Assembly (NCBI GenBank): GCA_028753945.1
Contig: JAPNXP010000009.1
Location: 2,852,001 to 2,916,000 of the forward strand
Direction: 5' to 3'
Origin: Hexactinellida sp. DTS-2022
Taxonomy: Eukaryota; Porifera; Hexactinellida
DNA: 64,000 bases
Part shown: positions 11,628 to 22,965 of the stretch, piece after piece
Position numbering within the stretch: position 1 is the first letter of the stretch
Layout of the letters: each line of letters starts with the position of its first letter
Position numbers and translations under genes: made by a program
The notes under the pieces: model-generated
Told to the model about the DNA's origin: nothing
What the model saw: only the letters and a program-made list of their open reading frames with translations
Databases searched by the model: none

Positions 11628-11944
11628 CCATAGCAATCTATATACTAAGGCAATGGCACTCTAGTGAATTACTGGACCATGGATGGCAATTACCATGGGT
11701 TTTCCAAATTTCTATTAATTGTCATAAAGCCTTTCAGTGGTATTTTAATGTGTAACAAATGTTATATTTTAAATTCTAAGACTACCCAGCCCCAATTCTC
11801 ATAATATTTGGATATTAATTTAGAAATAAATACGTTATTTTTAATGAATTAAATGCAACACAAACAATACAGTATTATACTATATGAACAAATACATAGA
11901 ATCAAGAAATGGTACATAAGCAACATGTGAATCCTTTAACTGTT

Positions 11945-12020
11945 CGACTGACTGTAGACACGCATCGCTCTCTCTAACGCTCGTAGACACATCGCTCTCT
12001 CTAAGGCTCGTAGACACACT
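11945..12020. repeat. Short tandem repeat, about 33-bp unit
   Basis: About two copies of a unit containing CATCGCTCTCTCTAA and GCTCGTAGACACA. It lies just downstream of the P transposase stop codon (minus-strand gene). Confidence 0.7.
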
Positions 12021-12062
12021 CAATAAGTAGTAGAATAACCTATAACAAAACAAGCAAGAAAA

Positions 12063-14351
12063 TTAGTTGTATTTTTTTAGTTTAGTGTTATCTTTATTTA
12101 AAACCATGGCATTATAATTGCGAACCCTCTTTGATAAGATAATGTTTGACCAAGTTAAACACATTTTCTTTAATATATCCCAATTCCAAACACCACAGAA
12201 ACACCAATCTTTCCAGACATCACTGTATCTCTCTGCAATAAAGTTCATAGAGATACTCATCAACAGGCTACGGGATGGTCCAGAATAGAATTCCTTACTT
12301 AAAGATTCACAGTTGTCAATTTTGAGGAAGGTTTCATATAATATGCAAACACATTTTACCACATAACGAGAAGGATATTTAAGAGAGCCCCTATCCACTA
12401 AATCAATCAAAGTATATTGGGAGCCAACGTCATTGTTAACTTCCAGGAGTTTATCTGATGTTAAAAGGTGATGGCAAGATAGACAGCCATTAGACTTCTT
12501 AAAGTAAGAGAAGACTGCGTATCCTGCTATATAAACGAGACATTCCATTTGAGAAACCTCTATTTCAGGGACTGAAATTTCATTCAATGTGGTTAGATAA
12601 AGTTCTATATCGTGTTGCTCCTCATTACAACTATCAAAATCGTCAGCAAATTTATGAAGGTATTCTTTAAGAGAAATACTGTCTTCACAAGAGATAGCAC
12701 CGTATTTTAGAGCGAACACTTTTAGAATGTTTGAAAGTTGGAGTCTGCGTTCGCTTTCCAAAATTTGGTTAAATGAAATCTGGTAGTGAGACCCTGACAT
12801 CTGTCTATATAAACCAAAGTGGTGCTCCAGCGCATCATTTTGAATTCTTGCAGTTAGAAGGTACTGGTATCCGCAGTTCTCGGTAAGTTGTTTGACCAGC
12901 AGTGGGAACGCCTCGCATGTGTGTCTGAAACTGGTAAAGGTTTGTGGTGTTAACTTTCCATATAAAGATGGCAGATTGTTCCAAATATCCAACCAAGAGA
13001 CGACGTTGTTTAAAAATTGTAAACGAAAATCTCCTGGGTAAATTGGAGCTGAATATTCATCGTTAAAACGTATATCTTTTCCGACCCAGTTGACATTGAA
13101 TAGTTTCCACACCTGATTGATTAATTCAAGGAATTCTACTGTTTGATTCGTGTGTATGATGTCTTTTTCCATTTTCCACGATAATAAGCCGGCATATGTT
13201 GTCTCATGGAAAATTTTCAAAGCAAAACTAACATTTTGTCGTTCTAACCTTGAGGGCCAACAAGCTTTCGCTGTTAATCTTGGTGCTCGCTTCAAGACAT
13301 TACATTTATCAGAATTGAATAAATTACGGATATCCTGAAAGAGTGCATAACGTGAACTTTTAGACAAAAGACCTGAGTGAGAATATTATAACGACGAGCA
13401 TGTTTATCAACAATTAAGTATTTCAGCTGATCGAGCAAAAAATTAAGACGAATTAGCATAGAATCATTCTCGGCTTCGAAATCAAATGTGGAATGGGTAG
13501 GATCTAGTGTATCAATAGCACTAGAAAGATTATGAATGGCATTCTCGACATATTTTTTCAAAGGGGTCGCTGTGGAAATTGAGCAATCTTTTGGACTCAT
13601 TTCAAATATTTCAACTTCATGAATAATATTTTCTAACAATCTGATATCGTTGAACGAATTACAAGATAGTTTGATTCTATTATTTTCTTTATAAAAAGCC
13701 TTACAATCTAATTTTTCATCAACAATTATTGAACGTTCGATCGTAGAAATTTCATTATGATAGTGAATCTTAAGAAATAGAATGATTGTAGAATTGGGTC
13801 GATGAAGAAGCCAACCGTTAGGTAGTTCAATTAGATGTAACTTAGAAATAATACAATTAAGAGTAGAAAGAATAAACTTAGATTCAGTTTCTTTGAAATC
13901 TGCGCGGCTCTTCTGGTAGGCTTCCTGTACCCTCTTCTCCTCCTTAACATCTAAAGATAGTCTTTGACATCTATCAGCAGCATCTGTCAGATAGCTAGGA
14001 CAGTTTGGAAAGATGCTAGGGACTGCACACTTCTTCAGAGCCACTTTCTTCCTGATCGTCTCAATCATCTCCATTCCATTGAAGTATTGAATGGTCCTCT
14101 CTATGTCCTCTTCATGGAAATGGTGTATGCAGACCTTCAAAACAAAAGACATATAATACAATATAAAAGTAAACATATTATAACAAAGTACGTACCTTCA
14201 ATCGTTTATTCATCTCGTAGTCTTCTCTCTGCCTAGGTATTGCTCGGAACCACTTCTCACGAGTTTCAACATCAGTGGGGAAAGAGAAAACAGGTACATA
14301 TTCATCTTTGTCAGAATAGTTTGACTTACAACCAGGTACCTGGCATGTCAT
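12063..14351 (-). CDS. P-element transposase with THAP domain (one intron, one apparent frameshift)
   Basis: Exon 1 starts at the ATG 14351 (MTCQVPGCKSNY), giving the C-x4-C half of a THAP zinc finger, then REKWFRAIPR. A 61-bp intron (14135-14195, GT...AG) follows. Exon 2 begins VCIHHF, completing the zinc site (C-x2-H-F), then a linker ending SAIDTLDPTHSTFDFE and HARRY near 13392. There the frame shifts, and the rest runs open from about 13388 to the stop at 12063 (SRYALFQDIRNLFNSDKC near its start; YIAGYAVFSYFKKSNGCLSC near its end). The total is roughly 740 residues, the size of P transposase. Its role would be GTP-dependent cut-and-paste transposition of this element. The catalytic acids were not assigned. 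The shift near 13375-13392 is either inactivating or a missed intron. The start was chosen because the THAP fold begins at the N-terminal Met-x-x-Cys. Confidence 0.85.
14135..14195 (-). other. Intron in the P transposase THAP region
   Basis: The minus strand shows AAG|GTACGT at the 5' side and TTTTGTTTTGAAG| at the 3' side. Splicing joins RLK to VCIHHF in frame, restoring the C-x2-H half of the THAP zinc site. It is 61 bp long. Confidence 0.85.
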
Positions 14352-14791
14352 GTTGAAATTCGAATACGCAGTGAAAATTATGAAGTTTAGCAAGTAACAA
14401 TGCAATTAAAATCATTATTGAATATCGTAAAAATTTTGAGTGTAAAAATTATGGGTGGTTATTATGTGGTTAGTGAAATTCGTACTCTCACTACTCTGAC
14501 GTTTATTGGGCAGAATGTAGAAATTTGTCAGCTACTCAAGTGTTTATAACTTCTATAATCATTCAGTACTTGTATTTCTTGAACGTGAATATGATCTAAA
14601 CGAATTTTAATCGTTCTGTAGGGATGAATTCAAACAATTGTTATCGCTAGATTAATATAGTGAATATCCCTGAAAATCAAGTTTATATTATCGCAGTTAT
14701 TCCAAAAATAAGTTCTAAGAGGCATAAAGTCGGTGAATTCACCATAAGTACTCAAATCATCTTTAAATTTCAAGTTATTGTATAGAATAAT

Positions 14792-14926
14792 CCCATGGTA
14801 ATTGCCATCCATGGTCCAGTAATTCACTAGAGTGCCATTGCCTTAGTATATAGATTGCTATGGTTCAGCCTATGCATTTTTGACTGTGGTTTGGCTTTGT
14901 CGCGTCCGGTAATATAGTAGTCCGTG
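14792..14926 (-). repeat. P-element right terminal repeat
   Basis: An uninterrupted 135-bp copy of the terminal repeat. It ends GTCCGTG followed by the GTTAAAC duplication. Confidence 0.9.
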
Positions 14927-14933
14927 GTTAAAC

Positions 14934-16604
14934 CGACTTACTTTCAGACTTAGTTTATGCTTACTAAGTTTAGAAGACCATTGAATAATGTCCCTATAGG
15001 TTCTCCTCAGGAGAAAATACATGATATGAGGTCATCTACATTCATGTATACTGTATGTGTTGTGTTTATCAGGGATTAATAGAAAGACCTTACAACCTCA
15101 GATAGCGTCTAATGATTTTCTAAGCGAAATTTTGGGTATGACATAGAAATGCTATATTTTTCTTAATAGTTACTGCAAATTTGACTCTATTAGTCTTAAA
15201 TTTATTTATTTATATGCAACAAACTTTGTAACACCTTGAGAAACTACTCTAGGCCCATTGAAACCCGGAATCCCTTGGATTTTTGTGAAATGTTTGTCTA
15301 TTATATTCAACCAATTTTAAATCAAACAGGCAAAAGTTTTCTATTTACGTAAGAAGCATTCAATTAATGAAATTTTAATTTATAGCAATTATAACTAATA
15401 ATATCTACACTATCTTTGATTTTTGTGATAAAAAATTCCCAAGATAACCAATATAATACAAGGAGCAGGTTTTCCACTATAAAGGAAACTTCAATTGAAT
15501 TAAAAGCTTGGAGATTTTGGTATACTTTCTACTGTTGTATGAAATTTACTACCAAGAGATTATAACTACTGTCGATGCAAGGACATTGGTATGAGAATTT
15601 TGATACCAGATATCTTTCTCAAATGTACATTCACCTACCAAATCTATTCGTAGAGATCAATAATTTCCACGTTCATTTTGTACATGCACCAAAATTTCAG
15701 TAAAAGTACACACTAAATTGGGTTTCGAGATGATGACTAATCTATGAGTGTTAATATTTTGAAAAAATTGTAATTTTAAGTTTTTTTTTTGAGGTGTTGA
15801 CCAAATTATCCAGAAAATGAGCTCATTAATTATTTGTCTCTGTTTACCGATAACTATAGCTATACACTAAGCCACCAAAAGTATTTGAACAACAGGAATT
15901 TTATTCCAGACACAATATACTTCATGTAGTGTAGTATTAACGGCTGCTTGAACTACTCTGAAATTACTTTAATTATCTAATTTAGCTTGTTATAATTATG
16001 AATATTATAACATAGCATAGTGACTAGCAAGCGATTTACCAATTATGATCATTATTTCTCAAAACTTGTTGAATTTATTAATGCTATACTATTGATTCTC
16101 TAAAATGTTTATATTTGTATCTAGCATCACTTTGGCCTTAGAAACAGCTTCAGAAGCAATCATACTCAACAAACTGGTCTCTCAATCTTGTAATTCAAAA
16201 TTACCTCTTGATAACAAACTGCTTATTGGCTGGTTCATACATGTTCTGAGGGTAAATGTTATTTTCAGTGGTGTAGCTAGGATTATAATTTACATGTGGA
16301 AGACCTGAAAATTGGGGCCCACGGCCTTAGCCAAAAGATGGGACAGCCATCCTATGTGATTCTGATATCATATAGATCTAGTGTTTTGTATAATATATAA
16401 ATTAAATACTATTAATTTTCGATATAATATATAAAGGTGTGAATACGTTTCTTAGATATTAAAACTTGTTTCTAGATACAATATTCCCATCTACCTGCCA
16501 AATTTAAAGTATGTAGCTCCTACTAGTTTCTCAAACAATTACGAACAAAAACAGCAACGAACCTTTGCGATTTAATATATGAGATTACTGTTTGTAGGTT
16601 CCGA
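14934..16604. other. No gene recognised; Tc1-like and hAT end fragments only
   Basis: AT-rich sequence. 15866-15892 (AGCCACCAAAAGTATTTGAA) resembles a Tc1/mariner terminal repeat without a partner. 16267-16320 (CAGTGGTGTAGCTAGG) resembles one end of a CAGTGGCGTAGC-type hAT MITE without its other end. Confidence 0.5.
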
Positions 16605-16997
16605 ATTGATTGAAGAAACTGGACAATTCCAAATCTGATTTTTTCCATAGAGCGGTACTCGAATTTCACATTCTTCTCAACGTATGATGTCATTCTCAAA
16701 TTTGGAAAAATTTCAATTCACTTATTTGATAATTCGCAAGCTCTACGAAATCCAAATCCTAAAATTTTACAAAAGTATATACACTAACGATACGGACATG
16801 TTAGTCACTCTTTATAATCATTATCGATTTGTGACTTATCTATTAAGATTTCACATTGATAAACTTAACTATGTAAAGCATACGTATTTACGATATAATT
16901 AACATTTCAAGTATGAAAACACACAACCACACAACATCCACTTCGCGCTTGTTGTGTAGTTCTACTCCGAAGCGACCTAGCAAGCATAGTTCGCTAG
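16605..16997 (+). mobile_element. Decayed non-autonomous Helitron
   Basis: The body begins TTCCGAATTGATTGAAGAAA like the 8721-9368 and 53995-54463 copies and ends with an imperfect ACAACATCCACTTCGCGCTTGTTGT hairpin, written here as arms CAACATCC and TTGTTGTG, followed by GTTCGCTAG|T. The 5' TCTATAC end is not visible. It is more diverged than the other copies. Confidence 0.65.
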
Positions 16998-17823
16998 TCT
17001 ATCTTGGTACATCCAAAGAAATCCCCGATATGGCAAAAATTTGACCGGTTATTTTATTCTTGATCCCTCTAATGGATTCCTTGCACCTCTTAGCCCCAAC
17101 CCATGGATCCACCCTTAACTTATAATATTTAATAGGTGGCAGGAAATGGCAGACTGCTCTGTTGGACCTACTTATAAACACAAACTAAATTCATAAATAT
17201 AAGTGAAAAAGATTGGTTGTCTGAAGCGAAAATGTAGGACCTTCACCGCCTAGCAGTATGGAAAACGGCGATTATGGGGCAATAGGTATTTACGTTAATC
17301 GTACGCATAAAAGTTGCATTAGTACAGCTACAGATAGGAAATCGACAACGCAGAATCCAAAAATATTGTTAGTTCTTTTATAACTCAATTAGAAATAAGT
17401 GAAAATGAAATCATAATGTATTAATTTGAATATTTTTAATATGGGTCAATAATAATCAAATATTGATATCTATATTATATGCTAGTTAGTAAATAGTTCA
17501 TGTATTATGTGCGTAGGCTTCGGTTGGTATGGTAGAGCCATGGCTCTAACCAACAATTTACACAAAATCAGTATTTTCTATTAAACATAATCATAATTGT
17601 GCCAAAAGGCCCTACCTACGATGACTCATAACCCATAATACCAATATTTTACTCGAGGCTACGCCCTATATATGGCACTGCAATAGCTGCGTTACTTTAT
17701 AAAATGTGTCTTGTACGCTGTTTGTAGGGTCTTTATATACCTTTGTAGCTTGAATCGATTTTTACCAGTACAGGGTCGCTATTACACAATATACGGACTA
17801 ATTTCAATTAGAGTTTGTACAGA

Positions 17824-17959
17824 TATGACGTTTCTGTAGTAACTAACAATTATAATTTTTAATATCGTGAATACAATACGTTTAAGTAATCTACTAGACA
17901 GAATTATAGATGTTCTACTGAATATACATTTCTAAGTAACTACTATTAATCTCGTTATA
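17824..17959 (-). repeat. 3' LTR of the gypsy element
   Basis: 136 bp, aligned end to end with the 5' LTR with about 10% difference. It is preceded on the coding strand by a purine-rich tract. Confidence 0.85.
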
Positions 17960-17985
17960 GTTCTCCCTTCCCAAAAAGCTCGACC
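17960..17985 (-). other. Polypurine tract
   Basis: The coding strand reads TTGGGAAGGGAGAAC immediately before the 3' LTR start, as expected for the plus-strand primer of reverse transcription. Confidence 0.75.
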
Positions 17986-18114
17986 TCGAGTTGCTAATTT
18001 TCTATATGTCTTTTCTTTTGATCATATACTGCATTCATCAAATGTTCTGTAAGCCTTCTCTCTCTTTGGGGTAGGTTATATGTACATTGTCTCTTGGATT
18101 ATTATTACATACTA

Positions 18115-18296
18115 TAGTAGAACCTAGTTAATACGAACACCAACTGACGTTAAAGATTTGTCGCTTTATCCGGATTTCGTATTAACCGGAGTATTACCCA
18201 TTGAATAGCCATTGTAGGGACCTGATTTTGTGGAACTGTTTGTTCGTCTTATCCGGAAATTTTTATAACCGTGTTCGCACTAACGAGGTTCTACTG
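18115..18296. mobile_element. pogo-like MITE, (C/T)AGTAGAACCT ends
   Basis: The left TAGTAGAACCTAGTTAATAC and right CACTAACGAGGTTCTACTG are inverted, and TA flanks both ends. The same family lies at 36914-37080, 39821-39988 and 57859-58000. Such CAGTAGAACCTC ends are typical of pogo/Tigger-derived MITEs. Confidence 0.85.
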
Positions 18297-18418
18297 TATT
18301 CTGCTTTTATTTGGTGTGCTACAGAATAATTTATCCTGAAAGTATGTCTCTGTCAAGTCATTAATTTCATGCGTTTCACTTAGATAGTTCCCATAAAATA
18401 CTGTGTATCCTCTTCTAA

Positions 18419-18976
18419 CTAGTTTTTCAGATACAGTGAGTTATTCATTTTCTCAGTGACACTATCTTCGTGTTTTCTTAAAGATCTTCTCCAGAATTTC
18501 TGAACTGTCCATTCTGTATTTCTCTGAATGTGATCTTCCAGTCTGTTTACTACACGTGTTGTGCCGTCAGTATGCTTGATTCTGACACAGGCTATATGTC
18601 TGAATTTTTCCAGCCCGGTTCCCATCTGTCACTAAATTTCTAGAAACTCCCCTAAATGGAATAGAAAGCAATACCTGATCTCCAGGTATAAACTTACAAA
18701 GCCGTGATGAATTCGATCGTCCATCATACTACTTTTTTGATGTTCCTGAGCTTTAAACATTTCTCCTTCCTGAAAATCTCTTAATTCTGCCAATTTCCCG
18801 CGTAGAAATCTTTCATGAGAGCTCGGAATATAACCAATTTGTTCTTCTAAATATTTTGATGGAGGACCTCGACCATATAATAACTGAAAGGGAGTAACCC
18901 CCGTACTTGAGTGTTTAGTCGTTCGATAAGCAAAAAGAATAGGTAGATATTCTTCCCAGTCACAGCTTCTCCCAAC
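18419..18976 (-). pseudogene. Integrase C-terminal part
   Basis: CDWEEYLPILFAYRTTKHSS and TGVTPFQLLYGRGP match the region after the catalytic core of gypsy integrases (W-x6-F-A-Y-R-T-x2-H-x-S-T-G-x-x-P-x-x-L-L-Y-G-R). A later frame (18625-18419) reads FRHIACVRIKHTDGTTRVVNRL, a SH3-like tail. The upstream half of the gene continues on the far side of the foldback. Confidence 0.85.
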
Positions 18977-19782
18977 CATGGCCTACTATATTATACGGCT
19001 AGATCAGGCAAGTATTTGCCATTTTATTTCCAGGCCAGTGTTTACTTTCTGATTTCTCGTAGATACATTACCTATCGTCATGGAATAAACTAAACTTAGA
19101 TTTTCAAATACGCTGGAAACATCTAAAATACTTTTTAGAATGATTTCTCAACGGATTTAACCACAATGACGTAATCAAATATACATACCCATATATGGAA
19201 ATTATGTTAAATAAATGTTAATTTTTTATATAATTCGAGAATCTAACTTTGCCGTTTTTATCCTAATGCATTTTTCTTGTTAAAAACTAACTACAGTAAC
19301 AAATTATGTCATTCCTTTCACTCAAATTCTTTTCAACGTCAATGTAAGTAAATAATTATACTATTGTTATTAAACCATATGTTTTGTATTTTTTTGAAAT
19401 GTATAGTTAGATTTTAATCTAACTCTTAAAAGTGCTGTTTGACGACGTACATGTTGCCCAGTCAGTTTAATGACCATTCTTGTGACTTATTTAGCTAATG
19501 TTCACTTAATTTCTACTTCAATCTCCACTTCAAATCTCTACTTGATAATTGGTATTAATTACCATATATGGGTATGTCTATTTGATTACGTCATTGTGGT
19601 TAAATCTGATGAGAAATCATTCTCAAAAGTATTCAGATGTTTCCAGCGTATTTGAAAACCTATGTTTAGTTTATTCCATGGCGATAGGTAATTTATTTAC
19701 GAGCAATTAGAAAGTAAACACTGGCCTGGAAATAAAATGGTAAATACTTGACTTATCTAGCCGTATAATATAGTAGGCCATG
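18977..19782. mobile_element. Foldback P-like MITE with about 230-bp arms
   Basis: The arms 18977-19205 and about 19540-19782 are inverted copies; the ends read CATGGCCTACTATATTATAC. The flanks are TCCCAAC and TCGCAAC, a 7-bp duplication with one mismatch. The terminus resembles that of the P element at 9808 (CACGGACTACTATATTACC), and all three elements in this group insert after AAC. It is inserted in the gypsy integrase gene. Confidence 0.8.
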
Positions 19783-19789
19783 TCGCAAC

Positions 19790-20455
19790 ATAACCTTAAC
19801 GTTTGTAATATAGTCCTATTACCCCTTTCCACTTAACTGTTCACTTGTGGATGGTAGGATGTCGTGTGGTTTTTTTAACACATCCTGTAGCATAGTGGAC
19901 TCAAAATTGCGTCCCTGGTCTGAATGTAAAAACTCTGAGGTTCCAAATTTTGAAATATCTCTACTAAAGTGTAGAAATTGTAGTCGCCCTTTGATCTTTC
20001 ATTGGAAATCTTTGAAAACGCATCTTCTACAACAAGAAGATACCGATTACCCTTATTACTTATTGTAACCTCCAACACATCCACTTGAACCATTTGCATT
20101 GTTCTTCCAATTGGTGTATTTAACATAGGAACTTTGACCGGTAATGGAAGCTTGGCCTTTTGACATTGATCACACGCTCTTACATACTGCTCGATTTTTA
20201 ATCTGCTTAAGGATCATTCCATTCCTTGATGCCCCGCATTGTAGTGGCTTGTTCTAACAAGCTCAGTTTCATGAGTTTCATGACTTCCGGAATATCTAAT
20301 ACAGTTGATACATCTGAGTATGGTTCTATCTTGTAGCTACGGACTAGCACGCCATTCATCATAAATAGTTGCGATTGCATCTGTTTGTATATTCTCATTG
20401 ACTTTTCTTCCCACACTGCACCCTGGAAACGATGATATGTCGCCGTCACTTCCAA
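19790..20455 (-). pseudogene. Integrase N-terminal zinc region and start of the catalytic core
   Basis: The H-x3-H half (HYNAGHQG, near 20240) and the C-x2-C half (ACDQCQKAK, near 20180) of the integrase zinc site are both present but in different frames. 19875-20126 continues into the core with QVDVLEV and GNRYLLVVEDAFSK, holding the first catalytic Asp. The core then breaks, and a P-like foldback sits at 18977-19782 inside the gene. Confidence 0.8.
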
Positions 20456-20507
20456 CTTAAGATATTACCTGGTAATTTAATTAATGTTTTCGGATATTTT
20501 TCCAATC

Positions 20508-20765
20508 TTAAAGATTAGTTAGTTCAGTTACTGCGCAGTGCGCCTCTTCATTTACATCTGGCACACGTGATAAAGCATCTGCATTTATATTATCCACCCC
20601 TTTACTATGCTTTATGATGAAATCATATTCTTGGATAGCAACTGCCCAGCGCCATAGACGTCCTATACTCTTCCGATTCGCCAACCATTCTAATGGTTTG
20701 TGATCTGTAAATATTTGAAAATGTCTCCCAATTAGATGGTGATGAAAGCATTTAAGAGACTCCAC
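20508..20765 (-). pseudogene. RNase H domain remains
   Basis: The frame contains FQIFTDHKPLEWLANRKSIG and later KHSKGVDNINADALSRVP, the conserved TDHKPL and N-x-x-A-D-A-L-S-R motifs of Ty3/gypsy RNase H. It is short for a whole domain; the N-terminal part around 20770-21100 is broken. Confidence 0.85.
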
Positions 20766-21229
20766 TATTGCTATGGATTCTTGCTCTACACACTATAATT
20801 TTTCTCTGCACTTCTCCATGATCTGCTATAATAAGCGATTACTCTTCCTTCTTGCTCTAGAACTGCTCCCAATCCGATTCTGGTGGCATCCGTATATAAC
20901 GATATTTTTAAAAAGTCGGGACATCTTAATACCGGCGAAGATGATAATTCACTTTTTAATTCTTTAAATTCGGATTCCTGCGATTGCTTCCAACTAAACT
21001 CAACATCTTTCCAGAAAGCATATTCAGTGGACCTGCAATCCGGGGGTTTTGTATATATCTTCTATAATATCCAGCCAATCCTAGAAATTGTTTGATCTCA
21101 GTCTAATTATTAGGTTGTGGCCAATTTACAATTGCTTGTACCTTTTGAGTGTTTGGAGACATTCCCTCATCTGAAAACGTATGACTCAAGTAATTAACTA
21201 TCCTTTTCCCAATTACACATTTACTTCCC

Positions 21230-21710
21230 CTTAACGTTAATGTTGTCTTAACCTTCCAAATACTTCCCGTAATGCTTCTCGATGTGACTCCACGTCCCTT
21301 GAGAATACCAAAATATCATGCATGAAATGATCATTGATGGAATCTTGTCCACTCAATACATTATCCATTTCTCTTGAAGGAACTTGGACCTCCAGTTAAC
21401 CCGATAGGTTAAACGTTGAATTCATAGAAGCCCATTCCTGGACCCGGAGAAATGCCGTTTTTCTCTCGATCCTCCTCTGCTACAGGTATTTGCCAATATC
21501 CTGAGTTCAGATCCAACTAGGAAAAATATTTCATACCGTTTAACTTATCCTGTACTTGATCCTGGAGCTGGGAGATGTAAGTGTCTTTATGTGTCACTTT
21601 ATTTAGATTTCTATAACGGATGCAGAAACGTAATTCCCCATTTTTCTTGGTTGTCATCACAGGGGAAGCAAGCCATGGGCTATTCTAAATCCATATTACA
21701 TTTCTCCTCA
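21230..21710 (-). pseudogene. Reverse transcriptase domain, catalytic DD changed to HD
   Basis: Readable stretches on the minus strand are VMTTKKNGELRFCIRYRNLN, then DLNSGYWQIPVAEEDREK, then HFMHDILVFSRDVESHREAL near 21327-21270. Functional gypsy RTs have YxDDILV at the last site; here the first Asp is His and the Tyr is Phe, so polymerisation would fail even without the frameshifts and stops. The order and spacing fit the fingers and palm of RT. Confidence 0.8.
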
Positions 21711-22012
21711 AAATTTCATTTAATTGCTTTTTCATTTCCTGTTGAAATGATTGGTGAAGTATTCGCTGTAGTGTATTTGTTGGATTCGCGTTACCGGTTC
21801 TAAACCTGAAATCATGTACCTCCGCAACACCTGGTACAGAAATAAAACGTCATTGAAATCCCCAACCATATCCATAAACTCAGCACTTAACTCTGGAAGT
21901 CAACTACTGGACACTTAAGTAATCTGGAACTAATCCTCGACATTCCTCCTTTTCTTCGTCTGTGTCAATGATCGTCACTATTGAAAATGCTTCTGGGTAG
22001 ACGCAAGCGTGG

Positions 22013-22540
22013 TCCACATCAGAGTGGACCATGGGTCGATGGGTCACTTAATTTATGGGTCAGATGGGTCATGGGTCATGGCTCTGTGACCCATGACCCA
22101 TGACCCATTTGGAATTTCGATGTTCGTCCAATTATAGTACGAAACAAATTAACCCAGAACGTTAAAGGGTATTTCTTTGGTATTAGAAGTCCACCAAAAT
22201 TAATTGATTGACAAGCATCATACATATATTGTAATCGGATTGTGCTACATACTGTTTAGATATTTAAAAATAGATATTTAAAAAGGTCAATGGTTAACAC
22301 GATGGGTCAATGCAGGCTTTCATCTAGGCAAAATTTTATGCACGCCTAGATTAAGTTTGAGCTCGCTCACACGCGCCTAAAATACTCAATTTGTATTACG
22401 TCTATGGGTGCATCTCTCGAATTACACGCGCCTAGAAAAATTTCTTTCCAAAATTACGCGCCTATAGGCGCGTCGCGTACGCCTAGATGAAACCCTGGGT
22501 CAATGGGTCATGGGTCACAAATGCCATGGGTCATGGGTCA
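22013..22540. repeat. ATGGGTC word array with a hairpin
   Basis: Clusters of ATGGGTC(A) words at 22025-22075 and 22498-22540. At about 22065-22110 the words are followed by their complement (GACCCATGACCCAT), forming an 18-bp inverted stem. The array lies between protease and RT of the gypsy element and is interrupted by the hAT MITE at 22313-22497. It may itself be a small insertion, but no terminal repeat was resolved. Confidence 0.6.
22313..22497. mobile_element. hAT MITE, CAGG(C/G)TTTCATCTAGGC family, TSD GGTCAATG
   Basis: 185 bp. The left end CAGGCTTTCATCTAGGC and right end GCCTAGATGAAACCCTG are inverted with one mismatch. GGTCAATG stands on both sides (22305-22312, 22498-22505). Because the flank is itself a repeat of similar words, the duplication alone is weaker evidence than usual. 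The family recurs at 6652 and 62173. Confidence 0.85.
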
Positions 22541-22870
22541 CCAATGTTTTCGTCTATTTTTGAAACACCAATTCCTGAACTACATAGTTGATTCATTTCG
22601 AAATCTAAAGTTACTCGTTGAGCATTAAGAAAATCGACTCCTAATATGCACTCCTCTATTAGAGGTGAAACAACAAGAGAATTGTGATATGTCCTCAGTT
22701 GACCAATTTCTATTACCATTGTTGTTTCATCCAAAAGATTAATTTCGTATACGGACGCAGTAACTAGCCCCTTTTCTTTTCTTTAGTTTGAAATCTTCAT
22801 AGATTTTTAAAGAATTCTCCCGAAACTAGACAAACTGTTGCCCCGCTATCAATCAATGCCTTGCACTCTC
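22531..22870 (-). pseudogene. Retropepsin (protease) remains
   Basis: On the minus strand near 22860-22835 the reading ALIDSGATVC carries the aspartic-protease D-S-G triad. The frame then breaks and continues at 22734-22531 with IEECILGVDFLNAQRVTLDF, the conserved I-L-G-x-D-F-L element near the C-terminus of gypsy proteases. The family normally processes Gag-Pol as a dimer. The frame breaks make this copy inactive. Confidence 0.75.
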
Positions 22871-22965
22871 TAACCCCACCTATATTCTAAACTTACACGC
22901 TTTGTTTCTGTTTTGAGCCTTTTCAACTACTGGGACAATATCACGGCTCTCCTGTATTGTCCCTT

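Larger units (their letters stand above)
9808..14926 (-). mobile_element. P-element-like transposon, 7-bp TSD GTTAAAC
   Basis: The terminal inverted repeats begin CACGGACTACTATATTACC. GTTAAAC is repeated exactly outside both ends (9801-9807 and 14927-14933). The repeat is about 135 bp long: on the right 14792-14926 continuous, on the left 9808-9871 plus 11628-11699, split by a foldback insertion at 9872-11627. Inside is one THAP-domain transposase gene on the minus strand. P elements typically duplicate 7 or 8 bp. The element looks comparatively young because its gene is almost intact. Confidence 0.9.

Noticed and set aside
15866-15892. Tc1/mariner element
   Set aside because: Only one terminal-like stretch; no partner end, TA boundary or transposase nearby.
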